Positions 1 through 7,288 of a stretch of 20,977 bases of DNA are shown piece after piece. The position numbers were made by a program, and so were the translations under genes. How positions within the stretch are numbered: position 1 is the stretch's first letter; each line of letters starts with the position of its first letter. Source of the DNA: DATNNN01 sp035601815 (GTDB lineage: Bacteria > Pseudomonadota > Alphaproteobacteria > Rhizobiales > Xanthobacteraceae); assembly GCA_035601815.1 (NCBI GenBank), contig DATNNN010000014.1, forward strand, positions 1-20,977. Reading direction: 5' to 3'. The notes below the pieces were generated by a model. That model saw nothing but the letters and a program-made list of their open reading frames with translations, ran no database searches and had not been told where the DNA came from.

Positions 1-363
1 TTCGACCTCGACATGGATTCCGGCGACATCACCAACCGCCGCGTGTTCGCCGACCTGCGCGGCGGCCGCGGCGGGCCGGACGGGTCTTGCGTCGACGCCG
101 ATGGCTTCCTGTGGAACGCGCACTTCGGCACCTCGCGCGTGGTGCGCTACGCGCCCGACGGCCGCGTCGATCGCGCGATCGAGTTCCCCGCCAGCAACCT
201 CACCTGCTGCGCCTTCGGCGGCGACAAGCTCGACGTGCTCTACGTGACGAGCGCGAAGATCCTGCTCAAGCCGGACCAGCTCGCCGCCCAGCCCATGGCC
301 GGCGCCTTGTTCGCCGTGCACCCCGGCGTGCGCGGCCTGCCCGAGGCGGCGTTCGCGGGCTGA
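1..363 (+). CDS. SMP-30/gluconolactonase/LRE family protein, C-terminal part (5' truncated by window edge)
   Basis: The reading frame is open from base 1 and ends with TGA at 361-363, so the last 120 residues of a gene that starts outside the window are present. The fragment has the beta-propeller signature of the SMP-30/regucalcin family: a D-G-x-C-V-D-x-D-G-F-L-W-N-A-H-F segment, an R-V-V-R-Y-A-P-D-G blade repeat, an N-L-T-C-C-A-F-G-G segment, and an L-Y-V-T-S-A strand near the end. Members hydrolyse sugar lactones or related lactones using one divalent metal held by Glu, Asn and Asp. The Asn of the N-L-T segment and the Asp before L-Y-V-T-S are candidate ligands; the Glu ligand would lie upstream. 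The frequent family ending (L-A-A-Q-P-x-A-G-A-L-F-A-V) is also present. It converges on the dienelactone hydrolase with a 19-base gap. The substrate is unknown. Confidence 0.85.
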   Translation, partial: FDLDMDSGDITNRRVFADLRGGRGGPDGSCVDADGFLWNAHFGTSRVVRYAPDGRVDRAIEFPASNLTCCAFGGDKLDVLYVTSAKILLKPDQLAAQPMAGALFAVHPGVRGLPEAAFAG

Positions 364-382
364 AACGCCACCTCGCTTCTTT

Positions 383-1057
383 TTATTTCCCGAACGCCTT
401 CTTGAGGAACGCCATCGAGCGCTCCCAGGCGATCTTGGCGCTCTTCGGCTCGAAGCTGCCGCGCTCGTCGCAGTGGAAGCCGTGACCGGCGCCCGCATAG
501 ATGTAGAGCTCGGCCTCGGGCCGCTTCTGCTTGATCGACTCCACGTCGGAAAGCGGGATGTGGCCGTCCTTCTCGCCGAAGTGCATCTGCACCGGGCAAA
601 TCGGCTTCTTGTCCGCGTGCTGGGCAATGAAGCCGCCGTAGTAGCAGACCGCGGCCTTGAGCCCGTTGGGCGCGGTCGAGGCGAGGAAGGAAACGGTGCC
701 GCCCAGGCAGAAGCCCATGATGGCGACGGGCCCGTCCTTTTTCAGCTCCTCGATCGCGGCGTTGGTGTCGAGCATGAGCTTTTCCCAGTCGAGCTTCGGG
801 ATGAGTGCCATGGCGCTCGCCACGTCGCCCTCGGAATAGCCGGACTGGAAATTCGGCGCGAAGCGGTCGAATACCGAAGGCGCCAGCGCCCGGTAGCCTT
901 CGTTCGCGAGCCGGTCGCACACCGCGCGGATGTGATGGTTGACGCCGAAAATCTCCTGGATGACCACGACGCCGCCCTTGGCCGCGCCCTGCGGATCGGC
1001 GCGATAGCCGCCGAGACGAAAGCCGTCCTTGGCCGTAAGCGTGATGTCCTTGCCCAT
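383..1057 (-). CDS. dienelactone hydrolase family protein
   Basis: A 224-residue alpha/beta hydrolase of the dienelactone hydrolase (carboxymethylenebutenolidase) family, cytosolic and without a signal peptide. The family's Cys-Asp-His triad is present: C117 in the nucleophile elbow G-F-C-L-G-G, D164 in G-E-K-D-G-H, and H192 in G-A-G-H-G-F. The family-specific Glu lies at E35 in V-V-V-I-Q-E-I-F-G. Classical members open dienelactones to maleylacetate during chloroaromatic breakdown, but many paralogues act on other lactones or esters. The ATG at 1055-1057 is preferred because GGGAGG (1065-1070 read on the minus strand) stands 7 bases upstream. A longer in-frame start further upstream gives an unconserved N-terminus. 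It diverges from the carbamoyltransferase. The family call is secure; the substrate is not. Confidence 0.92.
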   Translation of the reverse strand: MGKDITLTAKDGFRLGGYRADPQGAAKGGVVVIQEIFGVNHHIRAVCDRLANEGYRALAPSVFDRFAPNFQSGYSEGDVASAMALIPKLDWEKLMLDTNAAIEELKKDGPVAIMGFCLGGTVSFLASTAPNGLKAAVCYYGGFIAQHADKKPICPVQMHFGEKDGHIPLSDVESIKQKRPEAELYIYAGAGHGFHCDERGSFEPKSAKIAWERSMAFLKKAFGK

Positions 1058-1182
1058 GCAATTGCCTCCCTGTTCTTGCGCTCTTGTTTTGGCGCACCAC
1101 CGCCTTGCTGTCGAGACTGCTGGCCGTGACAAGCCCGCCCGCCTGCATTAGCGTGCGCCGCCCTGATCGCCCCCCGCCCCGC
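1058..1182. promoter_or_regulatory. divergent intergenic region between dienelactone hydrolase and carbamoyltransferase
   Basis: These 125 bases separate two divergently transcribed genes and must hold the leftward promoter and probably the rightward one. The only clear signal is the leftward ribosome binding site at 1065-1070. A 13-base string (TTGGCGCACCACC at 1089-1101) recurs at 16746-16758, at a similar distance upstream of the leftward cyclase gene. No convincing -35/-10 pair was found by eye. Confidence 0.4.
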
Positions 1183-2907
1183 ATGAAGCGTTTCACCATC
1201 GGCCTTGCCACCACCTTCCACGAGCCGGCGATCGCCATCGTCGGCCCGGACGGCGACGTGCTGTTTGCCGAAGGCGCCGAGCGCTACCTGCAGTTCAAGC
1301 GCGCGCCCAACTGCGAACCGGATCTGCCCGGCCGCATGGTGGAGCTGGCCCGCGAATATCTCGAGCCCGACGCCGAGATCGTGGTGGCCACGAGCTGGGG
1401 AGCGCAATTCAGCGAGTTCCTCGACCGTTCGGCGTCGGCCGGTGCCTTCGCCTTCGAGCGCCTGGCGGGCCTGTCGAGCAAGCTCACCCGCTCCATGGTG
1501 CCGGAGATCGCCGAGCGCACCTTCATTGCGTCGCTGCACATCGGCCAGAAGCGGGCGGGCCTCGGCGTTCTGCTCGGGCTGCACCGCGCCTTCGGCAAGG
1601 CCAACGCCAAGCTCCGCCGCTACGGCCATCACCTGACCCACGCCGCCTACGGCGCGCTCGCGAGCCCCTTCGACGAGGCGGTGTGCCTCGTGGTCGACGG
1701 CATGGGCGAGACGGGCGCGAGCGGCATCTTCGCCTACCAGAACGGCCGCGTCAGCGAGCTTGTCCGCCACCGCGGGCGCGAGAGCGTCGGCTTCTACTTC
1801 GGCCTCGTCACCGATCTCTGCGGCTTCGACCAGACGAAGGGCGAGGAATGGAAAGTCATGGGGCTCGCGCCCTATGGTCAGCGCGATCCAGCGCTGCTCG
1901 ACGAGCTTCACCGTCTCTACAAGGTCGAGAACCAAAGGCTAGTGTTCGCCGACGAGGTCACCATCCGCGACGCGGTGGAGCGGATTCTGGCGCGGCGGCC
2001 GGGCGACGTGAAGGAAGGGTGGGCGGATCTCGCCCGCTGCGGCCAGGACGTGTTCGAGGAGATGATGACGGTGCTGCTCGCCGAGACGGCGGCGAAAAGC
2101 GGCTCGAAAAACCTCGTGCTCGCCGGCGGCTGCGCGCTCAACTCGTCGTTCAACGGGAAAATCCTGAACGGCGGCCCGTTCCAGTCCCTGTTCGTGCCCT
2201 CGGCGCCCGCCGACGACGGCAACGCCATCGGCGCCGCCTGGCTCGCCCACGGCGAGGACTTTCCCGACTGGCGCGCGCCCAAAGGCCCGATCTCGCCCTA
2301 TCTCGGATCGCGCGTGTCGACCAAGGACCTCGATCGCATCGCCGGCTGGGAGCCACGGCTGAAGCGGCTTGGCGACCGTGTCGTGGCCGAGACCGCGCGG
2401 TTCCTCGCCGACGGCAAGCTCGTCGGCTGGGTGCAGGGCCGCGCCGAGTTCGGGCCGCGCGCGCTCGGCAACCGCTCGATCCTCGCCGACCCGCGCCCGG
2501 CCAACGCCAAGGATCAGATCAACGCCAAGGTGAAGCTGCGCGAACCGTTCCGGCCGTTCGCCCCGGCGATCCTCGCCGAGCACGGGCCGGACTGGTTCGA
2601 TGACTACCAGGCCTCGCCTTACATGGAGCGCACGCTGCGCTTTCGCGAGGAGAAGCGCGCCCTCGTGCCCGCCGTGGTGCACGCCGATGGCACCGGCCGG
2701 CTGCAAAGCGTGACTGAGGAAGCGAACCCGCGCTTTCGCTCGCTCTTGGAAGAATTCCACAAGCTCTCCGGCGTGCCGCTGGTCCTCAACACCAGCTTCA
2801 ACGTCATGGGCAAGCCGATTTTGCACTCGGTCGATGACGCGCTCACGATGTTCTACACCACCGGCCTCGACGCCGTGGCGATCGAGGACTGGCTGATCAC
2901 GAAATAG
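1183..2907 (+). CDS. carbamoyltransferase, NodU/CmcH/TobZ family
   Basis: A 574-residue protein of the usual length for O-carbamoyltransferases, which make carbamoyl-adenylate from carbamoyl phosphate and ATP and pass the carbamoyl group to a hydroxyl of a sugar or metabolite. The N-terminal Kae1-like ATPase domain shows the metal-binding H-H-L-T-H at 149-153, V-D-G-M-G-E near 171-176 and T-K-G-E-E-W-K-V-M-G-L-A-P-Y-G at 218-232. The C-terminal domain has Q-G-R-A-E-F-G-P-R-A-L-G-N-R-S near 418-432 and L-N-T-S-F-N-V near 535. The ATG at 1183 is chosen because M-K-R-F-T-I-G-L is the expected first strand; the open frame upstream to 1084 is Pro/Arg-rich and unlike the family. No Nod-factor, antibiotic or polysaccharide genes lie nearby, so the acceptor cannot be inferred. 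The next gene begins 40 bases downstream and may be co-transcribed. Confidence 0.9.
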   Translation: MKRFTIGLATTFHEPAIAIVGPDGDVLFAEGAERYLQFKRAPNCEPDLPGRMVELAREYLEPDAEIVVATSWGAQFSEFLDRSASAGAFAFERLAGLSSKLTRSMVPEIAERTFIASLHIGQKRAGLGVLLGLHRAFGKANAKLRRYGHHLTHAAYGALASPFDEAVCLVVDGMGETGASGIFAYQNGRVSELVRHRGRESVGFYFGLVTDLCGFDQTKGEEWKVMGLAPYGQRDPALLDELHRLYKVENQRLVFADEVTIRDAVERILARRPGDVKEGWADLARCGQDVFEEMMTVLLAETAAKSGSKNLVLAGGCALNSSFNGKILNGGPFQSLFVPSAPADDGNAIGAAWLAHGEDFPDWRAPKGPISPYLGSRVSTKDLDRIAGWEPRLKRLGDRVVAETARFLADGKLVGWVQGRAEFGPRALGNRSILADPRPANAKDQINAKVKLREPFRPFAPAILAEHGPDWFDDYQASPYMERTLRFREEKRALVPAVVHADGTGRLQSVTEEANPRFRSLLEEFHKLSGVPLVLNTSFNVMGKPILHSVDDALTMFYTTGLDAVAIEDWLITK

Positions 2908-2947
2908 GCGGCTTGGTCGTGCCGCCGGCGCGGCGTAGACTCCGCCC

Positions 2948-4234
2948 ATGCCTGAAAAGGGCGCATCGGCCGCGCCGCGCGTCGTCATCGTGGGCGCCGG
3001 CTTCGGCGGGCTGTGGGCGGCGAAAACCTTGGCCGCCGCCCCGGTCGAGGTCATCGTCATAGACCGCGAGAACTATCACCTGTTCCAGCCGCTCCTCTAT
3101 CAGGTGGCGACCGCGGGCCTGTCGCCGGCCGACATCGCGGCGCCTATCCGCGCCATCGTCGGCCAGTATCGCAACGTCACCGTCATCCTCGGCACCGTCG
3201 ACGGCATCGACATGACACAGCGAACGGTCTCCATCGCGGGCGGCCGGCGCGTGCCCTACGGCTATCTCGTGCTCGCCACCGGCGCGCGCCACGCCTATTT
3301 CGGCCACGACGATTGGGAGCCGTTCGCGCCGGGCCTGAAGCGCATCGAGGACGCCACCGAAATCCGCCGCCGCATCCTACTCGCCTTCGAGCTCGCCGAG
3401 AACGAGACCGACGAGGCCGAGCGCCGCCGCCTGATGAACCTCGTGGTGGTGGGCGGCGGGCCCACCGGCGTCGAGCTTGCCGGCGCCATGGCCGAGCTCG
3501 CGAGCCGGGCGCTGGCCAAGGATTTCCGCCATATCGACCCGCGCGCCGCCCGCATCATCCTGGTCGAAGCCGGGCCGCGCGTGCTCGCCACCATGCCCGA
3601 GGATCTGTCCGAGGATGCGCGCAAGCGCCTCGAGCGCCTAGGCGTCGAGGTACGCCTCGGCGCCGCGGTCACCGCGGTCGATGCCGGTGGCGTCACCACC
3701 GCGAGCGAGCGCATCGAGGCGCGCACGGTCCTCTGGGCCGCCGGCGTCGCCGCCTCCGCCGCCGGCGATTGGCTCGATGCCGAGCGCGACCCGGTGGGCC
3801 GCGTCAAGGTCGCGGCCGATCTGTCGCTCCCGGGTCATCCGGAAATCTTCGTCATCGGCGACACCGCGCACGTGAGCCAGGGCGGCAAGCCGCTGCCTGG
3901 TGTCGCGCCGGTGGCGAAGCAACAGGGCGCCTACGTCGGTAAGCTGATCGCGGCGCGGCTCGCGGGCGGGGCGCCGCCGGCGGCCTTCCGCTATCGCGAC
4001 TACGGCAACCTCGCCACCATCGGGCGCAAGGCGGCGGTGATCGACTTCGGCTGGATTCACCTGCGCGGCTTCATCGCCTGGCTGATCTGGACGCTGGCGC
4101 ACGTCTATTACCTGATCGGCTTCCGCAACCGCCTGGTCGTCGCGCTGAGCTGGCTGTGGGCGTATTTCACCTTTCAGCGCGGCGCCCGGCTCATCGTCGG
4201 CGGCGCCAAGCGCCCGTGGCGCGATCCCACGTAA
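2948..4234 (+). CDS. ndh: type II NADH dehydrogenase (NDH-2), NAD(P)/FAD-dependent oxidoreductase
   Basis: A 428-residue single-subunit NADH:quinone oxidoreductase that feeds electrons from NADH to the quinone pool without pumping protons, at the inner face of the membrane. It has two Rossmann folds: the FAD-binding V-G-A-G-F-G-G at 15-21 and the NADH-binding V-G-G-G-P-T-G-V-E-L-A-G near 167-178. The second FAD motif F-V-I-G-D-T-A-H is near 301-308, followed by the quinone-site region V-A-P-V-A-K-Q-Q-G-A-Y. A hydrophobic C-terminal stretch around 374-407 would anchor it to the membrane. The early N-Y-H-L-F-Q-P-L-L-Y-Q-V-A block is typical of NDH-2. A GGCGGC/GCCGCC inverted repeat (2907-2926) sits between it and the carbamoyltransferase but has no T-run. 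The start has only a weak ribosome binding site, so translation may be partly coupled or leaderless. Confidence 0.9.
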   Translation: MPEKGASAAPRVVIVGAGFGGLWAAKTLAAAPVEVIVIDRENYHLFQPLLYQVATAGLSPADIAAPIRAIVGQYRNVTVILGTVDGIDMTQRTVSIAGGRRVPYGYLVLATGARHAYFGHDDWEPFAPGLKRIEDATEIRRRILLAFELAENETDEAERRRLMNLVVVGGGPTGVELAGAMAELASRALAKDFRHIDPRAARIILVEAGPRVLATMPEDLSEDARKRLERLGVEVRLGAAVTAVDAGGVTTASERIEARTVLWAAGVAASAAGDWLDAERDPVGRVKVAADLSLPGHPEIFVIGDTAHVSQGGKPLPGVAPVAKQQGAYVGKLIAARLAGGAPPAAFRYRDYGNLATIGRKAAVIDFGWIHLRGFIAWLIWTLAHVYYLIGFRNRLVVALSWLWAYFTFQRGARLIVGGAKRPWRDPT

Positions 4235-4320
4235 TTGACAGCCCGCTTGCCACCGCGCGTGGCGCGCTCCTATGCTTGGCGTCAACAGGGGCTTGTAAAA
4301 GCAATAACTCGGGGGACTTC

Positions 4321-5694
4321 ATGGCTCGCACGGTCAACGCCGGCGCACGACTCGACCGGCTTCCCATTTCTTCGTTCCATCGTCGCGTCTTCTGGCTGAT
4401 CGGCGCCGGCATGTTCTTCGACGGCTACGATCTCTACGTCGGCACCACCGTGCTCGGCTCGACCATCGCCAGCGGCTTCTCGACCCTGCAGCAGAACGCC
4501 CAATTCGTTTCGCTGACCTTTCTCGGGATGACGATCGGGTCCTTCGTCACCGGCTTTCTCGGCGACCGCTATGGGCGCCGCTTCACCTACCAGTTCAATC
4601 TGATGATCTTCGGCCTCGCCTCGCTCGCGGCGGCGTTCGCGCCCGACATGACAACGCTCAATCTCCTGCGCTTCGTCATGGGATTGGGCCTCGGCGCGGA
4701 AATCGTCGTCGGCTACGGAACGATGACCGAATTCGTTCCACCGGCAAAGCGCGGGCGCTGGCTCGCCACCATGGCGCTCATCGTGGTGTCGGGACTTCCG
4801 GCGACGGCGCTGCTCGGCACGCTGATCATCCCGAATTTCGGCTGGCGCCCGATGTTCGTGATCGCCGGAGTGGGCGCGCTGATCGTCTGGTACCTGAGAA
4901 AGTCCTTGCCGGAATCGCCACGCTGGCTGGAGGCCAACGGCCGCACCGAAGAGGCCGAGGCGCTGATGCAGCAAATCGAGAAGGAGGCCGCGACCGCCGG
5001 CCCGCTGCCGCCCCCGGCAAAGGCGGCTCCGGCGGTTTCCTTCAATCTCGCCTCGCTCGTTCGCCAGCCCATCCTGCCGCGCATGGTGGTCGGCTCGGTA
5101 GTGCTGATCAGCATCAATACGCTGATCTTCGGCTTCGTCACTTGGCTGCCCACCTTCTTCGTGCAACAGGGCCTGACGGTAACGCGCTCCTTCGCCTACA
5201 CGCTGGTGATTATCTTGGGCTCGCCCATCGGCTGCGCCATCGGCGCCTTCGGCGCCGACTATTTCGGGCGCCGGCGTTCGATCATCGGCGCTTCGCTGGC
5301 CACGATCGTGCTCGGCATCATCTATCCGTTCGTCTCGGCGCCCGCGCTCCTGCTTACCGTCGGCTTCCTGCTGATCGTCGCGATCTACGTCCAGGTCGCG
5401 ATCCTCTTCGGCGTCTATACGCCCGAGCTGTTCCCGACGGAGATTCGGCTGCGCGCGAACGGCATCTGCAACACCATCGGCCGCGCCGCGACCATCTTTT
5501 CGCCGTTCGCCGTCATTGCTCTGTTCCAGGGCAACGGCGTGCGCGGCGTGCTCAGTCTGATGATTGGTTTGCTCGTCATCCAAATCGTCGTGGTCTATGG
5601 CTGGGGCGTCGAGCCGAACCAGCAGTCGCTGGAGGCGTTGGAGCGCGAGTCGGGAGACGGCTCCGGAAAAGCCCCGCGTCCCGCCCGCGCCTGA
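4321..5694 (+). CDS. MFS transporter, aromatic acid/sugar:H+ symporter type
   Basis: A 457-residue inner-membrane transporter of the major facilitator superfamily with about 12 predicted helices and a hydrophilic central loop rich in Pro, Ala and Glu after the sixth. Hallmarks are the first-helix F-D-G-Y-D-L-Y motif, the loop 2-3 motif G-D-R-Y-G-R-R at 81-87, E-S-P-R-W-L near 198-203 at the end of helix 6, and P-E-L-F-P-T-E-I-R near 369-377. This combination fits the sugar porter and aromatic acid:H+ symporter (PcaK/BenK-like) branches. The ATG at 4321 is preceded by GGGGGA at 4311-4316. A longer open frame from 4156 lies inside the upstream gene and adds no transporter sequence. It ends 4 bases before the alpha/beta hydrolase, indicating one transcription unit. 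The substrate is probably an aromatic or short organic acid, by context only. Confidence 0.88.
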   Translation: MARTVNAGARLDRLPISSFHRRVFWLIGAGMFFDGYDLYVGTTVLGSTIASGFSTLQQNAQFVSLTFLGMTIGSFVTGFLGDRYGRRFTYQFNLMIFGLASLAAAFAPDMTTLNLLRFVMGLGLGAEIVVGYGTMTEFVPPAKRGRWLATMALIVVSGLPATALLGTLIIPNFGWRPMFVIAGVGALIVWYLRKSLPESPRWLEANGRTEEAEALMQQIEKEAATAGPLPPPAKAAPAVSFNLASLVRQPILPRMVVGSVVLISINTLIFGFVTWLPTFFVQQGLTVTRSFAYTLVIILGSPIGCAIGAFGADYFGRRRSIIGASLATIVLGIIYPFVSAPALLLTVGFLLIVAIYVQVAILFGVYTPELFPTEIRLRANGICNTIGRAATIFSPFAVIALFQGNGVRGVLSLMIGLLVIQIVVVYGWGVEPNQQSLEALERESGDGSGKAPRPARA

Positions 5695-5698
5695 GGCG

Positions 5699-6466
5699 AT
5701 GGAAGAGCTCAAGGCCGGCGCGCTCACCGCGGCCCGCACCGGCCGCGGCCGCGACCTCGTGTTCGTCCATTCGCTGCTCACCGACCGGCATGCGTTCGAT
5801 CCGGTGCTGCCGGAAATCGCCGCACGCTTTCGCGTGACATTGCCGAACCTGCCCGGCTTCCATGGGGCAAAACCCATAGCGGCCTCGATCGAGGCCTATG
5901 CCGAGTGGCTGCGCCAGGTGTTCGTCGCCTTCGAGATCGGCCGCGACGCGGTCCTCATGGGCAACGGCTTTGGCGGCACCGTCGCGCTTGCCTTCGCCAT
6001 CGCCTACCCCGGCCGCATCGCCAAGCTCGTGCTGGCCGATGTCGCTCCCGGCTTTCCCGAAGCGGGAAAGCAGGCATTCCGCGTCATGGCGGCGAAAGTC
6101 AAGGAAGGCGGCATGGGCGCCATCGCCGAGATCGCCGCAAACCGGGTATTCCACGCCGCCTATCTTGCGGCGCATCCCGGCGCCATCGAAGAGCGGCGAG
6201 CGGTGTTACTGAAGGCCGATCCCGGCGCGTTTCGCGCCGCGTGCGCGAGCCTCGTCGACGCCGACCTGGTGCCGCAGCTCGACACGCTCGCCGTGCCGAC
6301 GCTTGTGGTGTATGGGGCGCTTGATCAGGCGACGCCGCCCGCGCTCAACCAGGCGATCAGCGGCCGCGTGCCGGGAGCCCGGCACGTGGAGCTCGCCGGC
6401 TGCGGCCATTGTCCGCCGCTGGAGCAGCCGAAGGCCTTCCTCGCCGCGATCAACACCTTCTTGTGA
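5699..6466 (+). CDS. alpha/beta hydrolase-fold protein, 3-oxoadipate enol-lactonase-like, with nucleophile Ser replaced by Gly
   Basis: A 255-residue cytosolic alpha/beta hydrolase fold, full length for the PcaD-like branch. The nucleophile elbow reads M-G-N-G-F-G-G at 87-93; the residue that should be the catalytic Ser (position 90, codon GGC at 5966-5968) is Gly. The other two triad members are present: D209 in G-A-L-D-Q-A-T-P and H237 in G-C-G-H-C-P-P. The oxyanion-side motif is V-H-S-L-L rather than the common H-G. As written the protein could not work as an ordinary Ser hydrolase. It may be a pseudo-enzyme, use another mechanism, or reflect a single-base change from AGC. The start at 5699, 4 bases after the MFS stop, implies translational coupling. 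It converges on the glutathione transferase with two bases between stop codons. Fold certain; activity doubtful. Confidence 0.85.
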   Translation: MEELKAGALTAARTGRGRDLVFVHSLLTDRHAFDPVLPEIAARFRVTLPNLPGFHGAKPIAASIEAYAEWLRQVFVAFEIGRDAVLMGNGFGGTVALAFAIAYPGRIAKLVLADVAPGFPEAGKQAFRVMAAKVKEGGMGAIAEIAANRVFHAAYLAAHPGAIEERRAVLLKADPGAFRAACASLVDADLVPQLDTLAVPTLVVYGALDQATPPALNQAISGRVPGARHVELAGCGHCPPLEQPKAFLAAINTFL

Positions 6467-6468
6467 GG

Positions 6469-7119
6469 CTAGGCCGCCTTCGGCGCGCCCGGCTGCTTCA
6501 AGGGATGCGCGTCGGCGAACGCCTTTTCCTTCATGCAGGCGCCGAAGACACGCGCCACCGTGGGATAGGCCGCCACGTCCATGTCGAAGAGCTTCGCGCC
6601 CACGACGTGGCTCGCGAGGCAGATGTCGGCGACGGTGATCTGGTTGTCGTGACAGAACTGCCCGGTCTCCGCATCGCGGCTCAGATGCGTCTCGAGCGCC
6701 GTTAGCGCTTCGCCGAACCAGTGGCGGATCCATTTCAGCCGCGCCGCCTCGTCGAGCTTGAATTCGTGCTCCAGGTAATTGCGCACGCGTGGAACGATGA
6801 GCGGATGCGCGTCGCAGGCGACGATCTGGGCCAGCGCCCGCACCCGGGCGCGCGCCCGCGGCCCCTGCGGCAGGAGGGGCGGCTGCGGGTGGATCTCGTC
6901 GAGATATTCCATGAGCGCCAGCGACTGGAACAGCACCCTGCCCGTCCCGTCGTCCAGCGCCGGTATCAGCATCTGCGGGTTGACCGCACGGTACTGGGGA
7001 TCGCGCTGATGCCCCTTGAGGATATCGACGTCGATCACCTCCCGGTCGAGGTTCTTCAAATTGAGCGCGATGCGCACCCGAAAGGAGGCGAGCGAGCGCC
7101 AAAAGGAAAAGAGTTTCAT
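6469..7119 (-). CDS. glutathione S-transferase family protein, maleylacetoacetate isomerase (zeta)-like
   Basis: A 216-residue cytosolic GST-fold protein. The N-terminal thioredoxin-like half carries R-S-L-A-S-F-R-V-R-I-A-L at 8-19, close to the S-S-x-S-x-R-V-R-I-A-L start of zeta-class maleylacetoacetate isomerases. The cis-Pro segment N-P-Q-M-L-I-P-A-L is at 47-55, and Q-S at 65-66 corresponds to the usual glutathione-binding E/Q-S. The helical C-terminal half contains I-T-V-A-D-I-C-L-A, the normal GST capping-box region. Zeta enzymes isomerise maleylacetoacetate or maleylpyruvate in the homogentisate and gentisate pathways, which suits the catabolic neighbours. The Ser-Ser pair of classical members is Ser-Leu here, so this could be a different GST activity. 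The ATG is backed by GGGGGAGG about 3 bases upstream on the minus strand. It diverges from the ABC operon. Confidence 0.85.
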   Translation of the reverse strand: MKLFSFWRSLASFRVRIALNLKNLDREVIDVDILKGHQRDPQYRAVNPQMLIPALDDGTGRVLFQSLALMEYLDEIHPQPPLLPQGPRARARVRALAQIVACDAHPLIVPRVRNYLEHEFKLDEAARLKWIRHWFGEALTALETHLSRDAETGQFCHDNQITVADICLASHVVGAKLFDMDVAAYPTVARVFGACMKEKAFADAHPLKQPGAPKAA

Positions 7120-7276
7120 GGCCTCCCCCGTGCCGGCGCTTGCAGGCGTCTGTTGCTTGGCACCACGGGTATCACGTGGGGCCTACGGCCGCCAGTTGGC
7201 GCAACACCCGCTGGCACGCCGCCAGAAAACACGCCATGCTAAGCGGCGAAGGCCGAACACACGGCCGCGTGTCATC

Positions 7277-7283
7277 GGGGAGG
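7277..7283 (+). promoter_or_regulatory. ribosome binding site fixing a TTG start for the substrate-binding protein
   Basis: GGGGAGG is seen 5 bases before TTG at 7289-7291. No ATG or GTG lies at a suitable distance. This TTG places a twin-arginine signal peptide exactly at the N-terminus. The remaining divergent spacer (7120-7276) must carry promoters for both directions, but no consensus pair is evident. Confidence 0.7.
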
Positions 7284-7288
7284 AAATC

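Noticed and set aside
742..1935. 397-residue minus-strand open frame
   Set aside because: It is antisense to the carbamoyltransferase, with shadow composition and no motifs, and it conflicts with the well-supported dienelactone hydrolase start.
2907..2926. Terminator after the carbamoyltransferase
   Set aside because: The GGCGGC/GCCGCC inverted repeat has no T-run and lies in a 40-base gap before a same-strand gene; such pairs are common in high-GC DNA.
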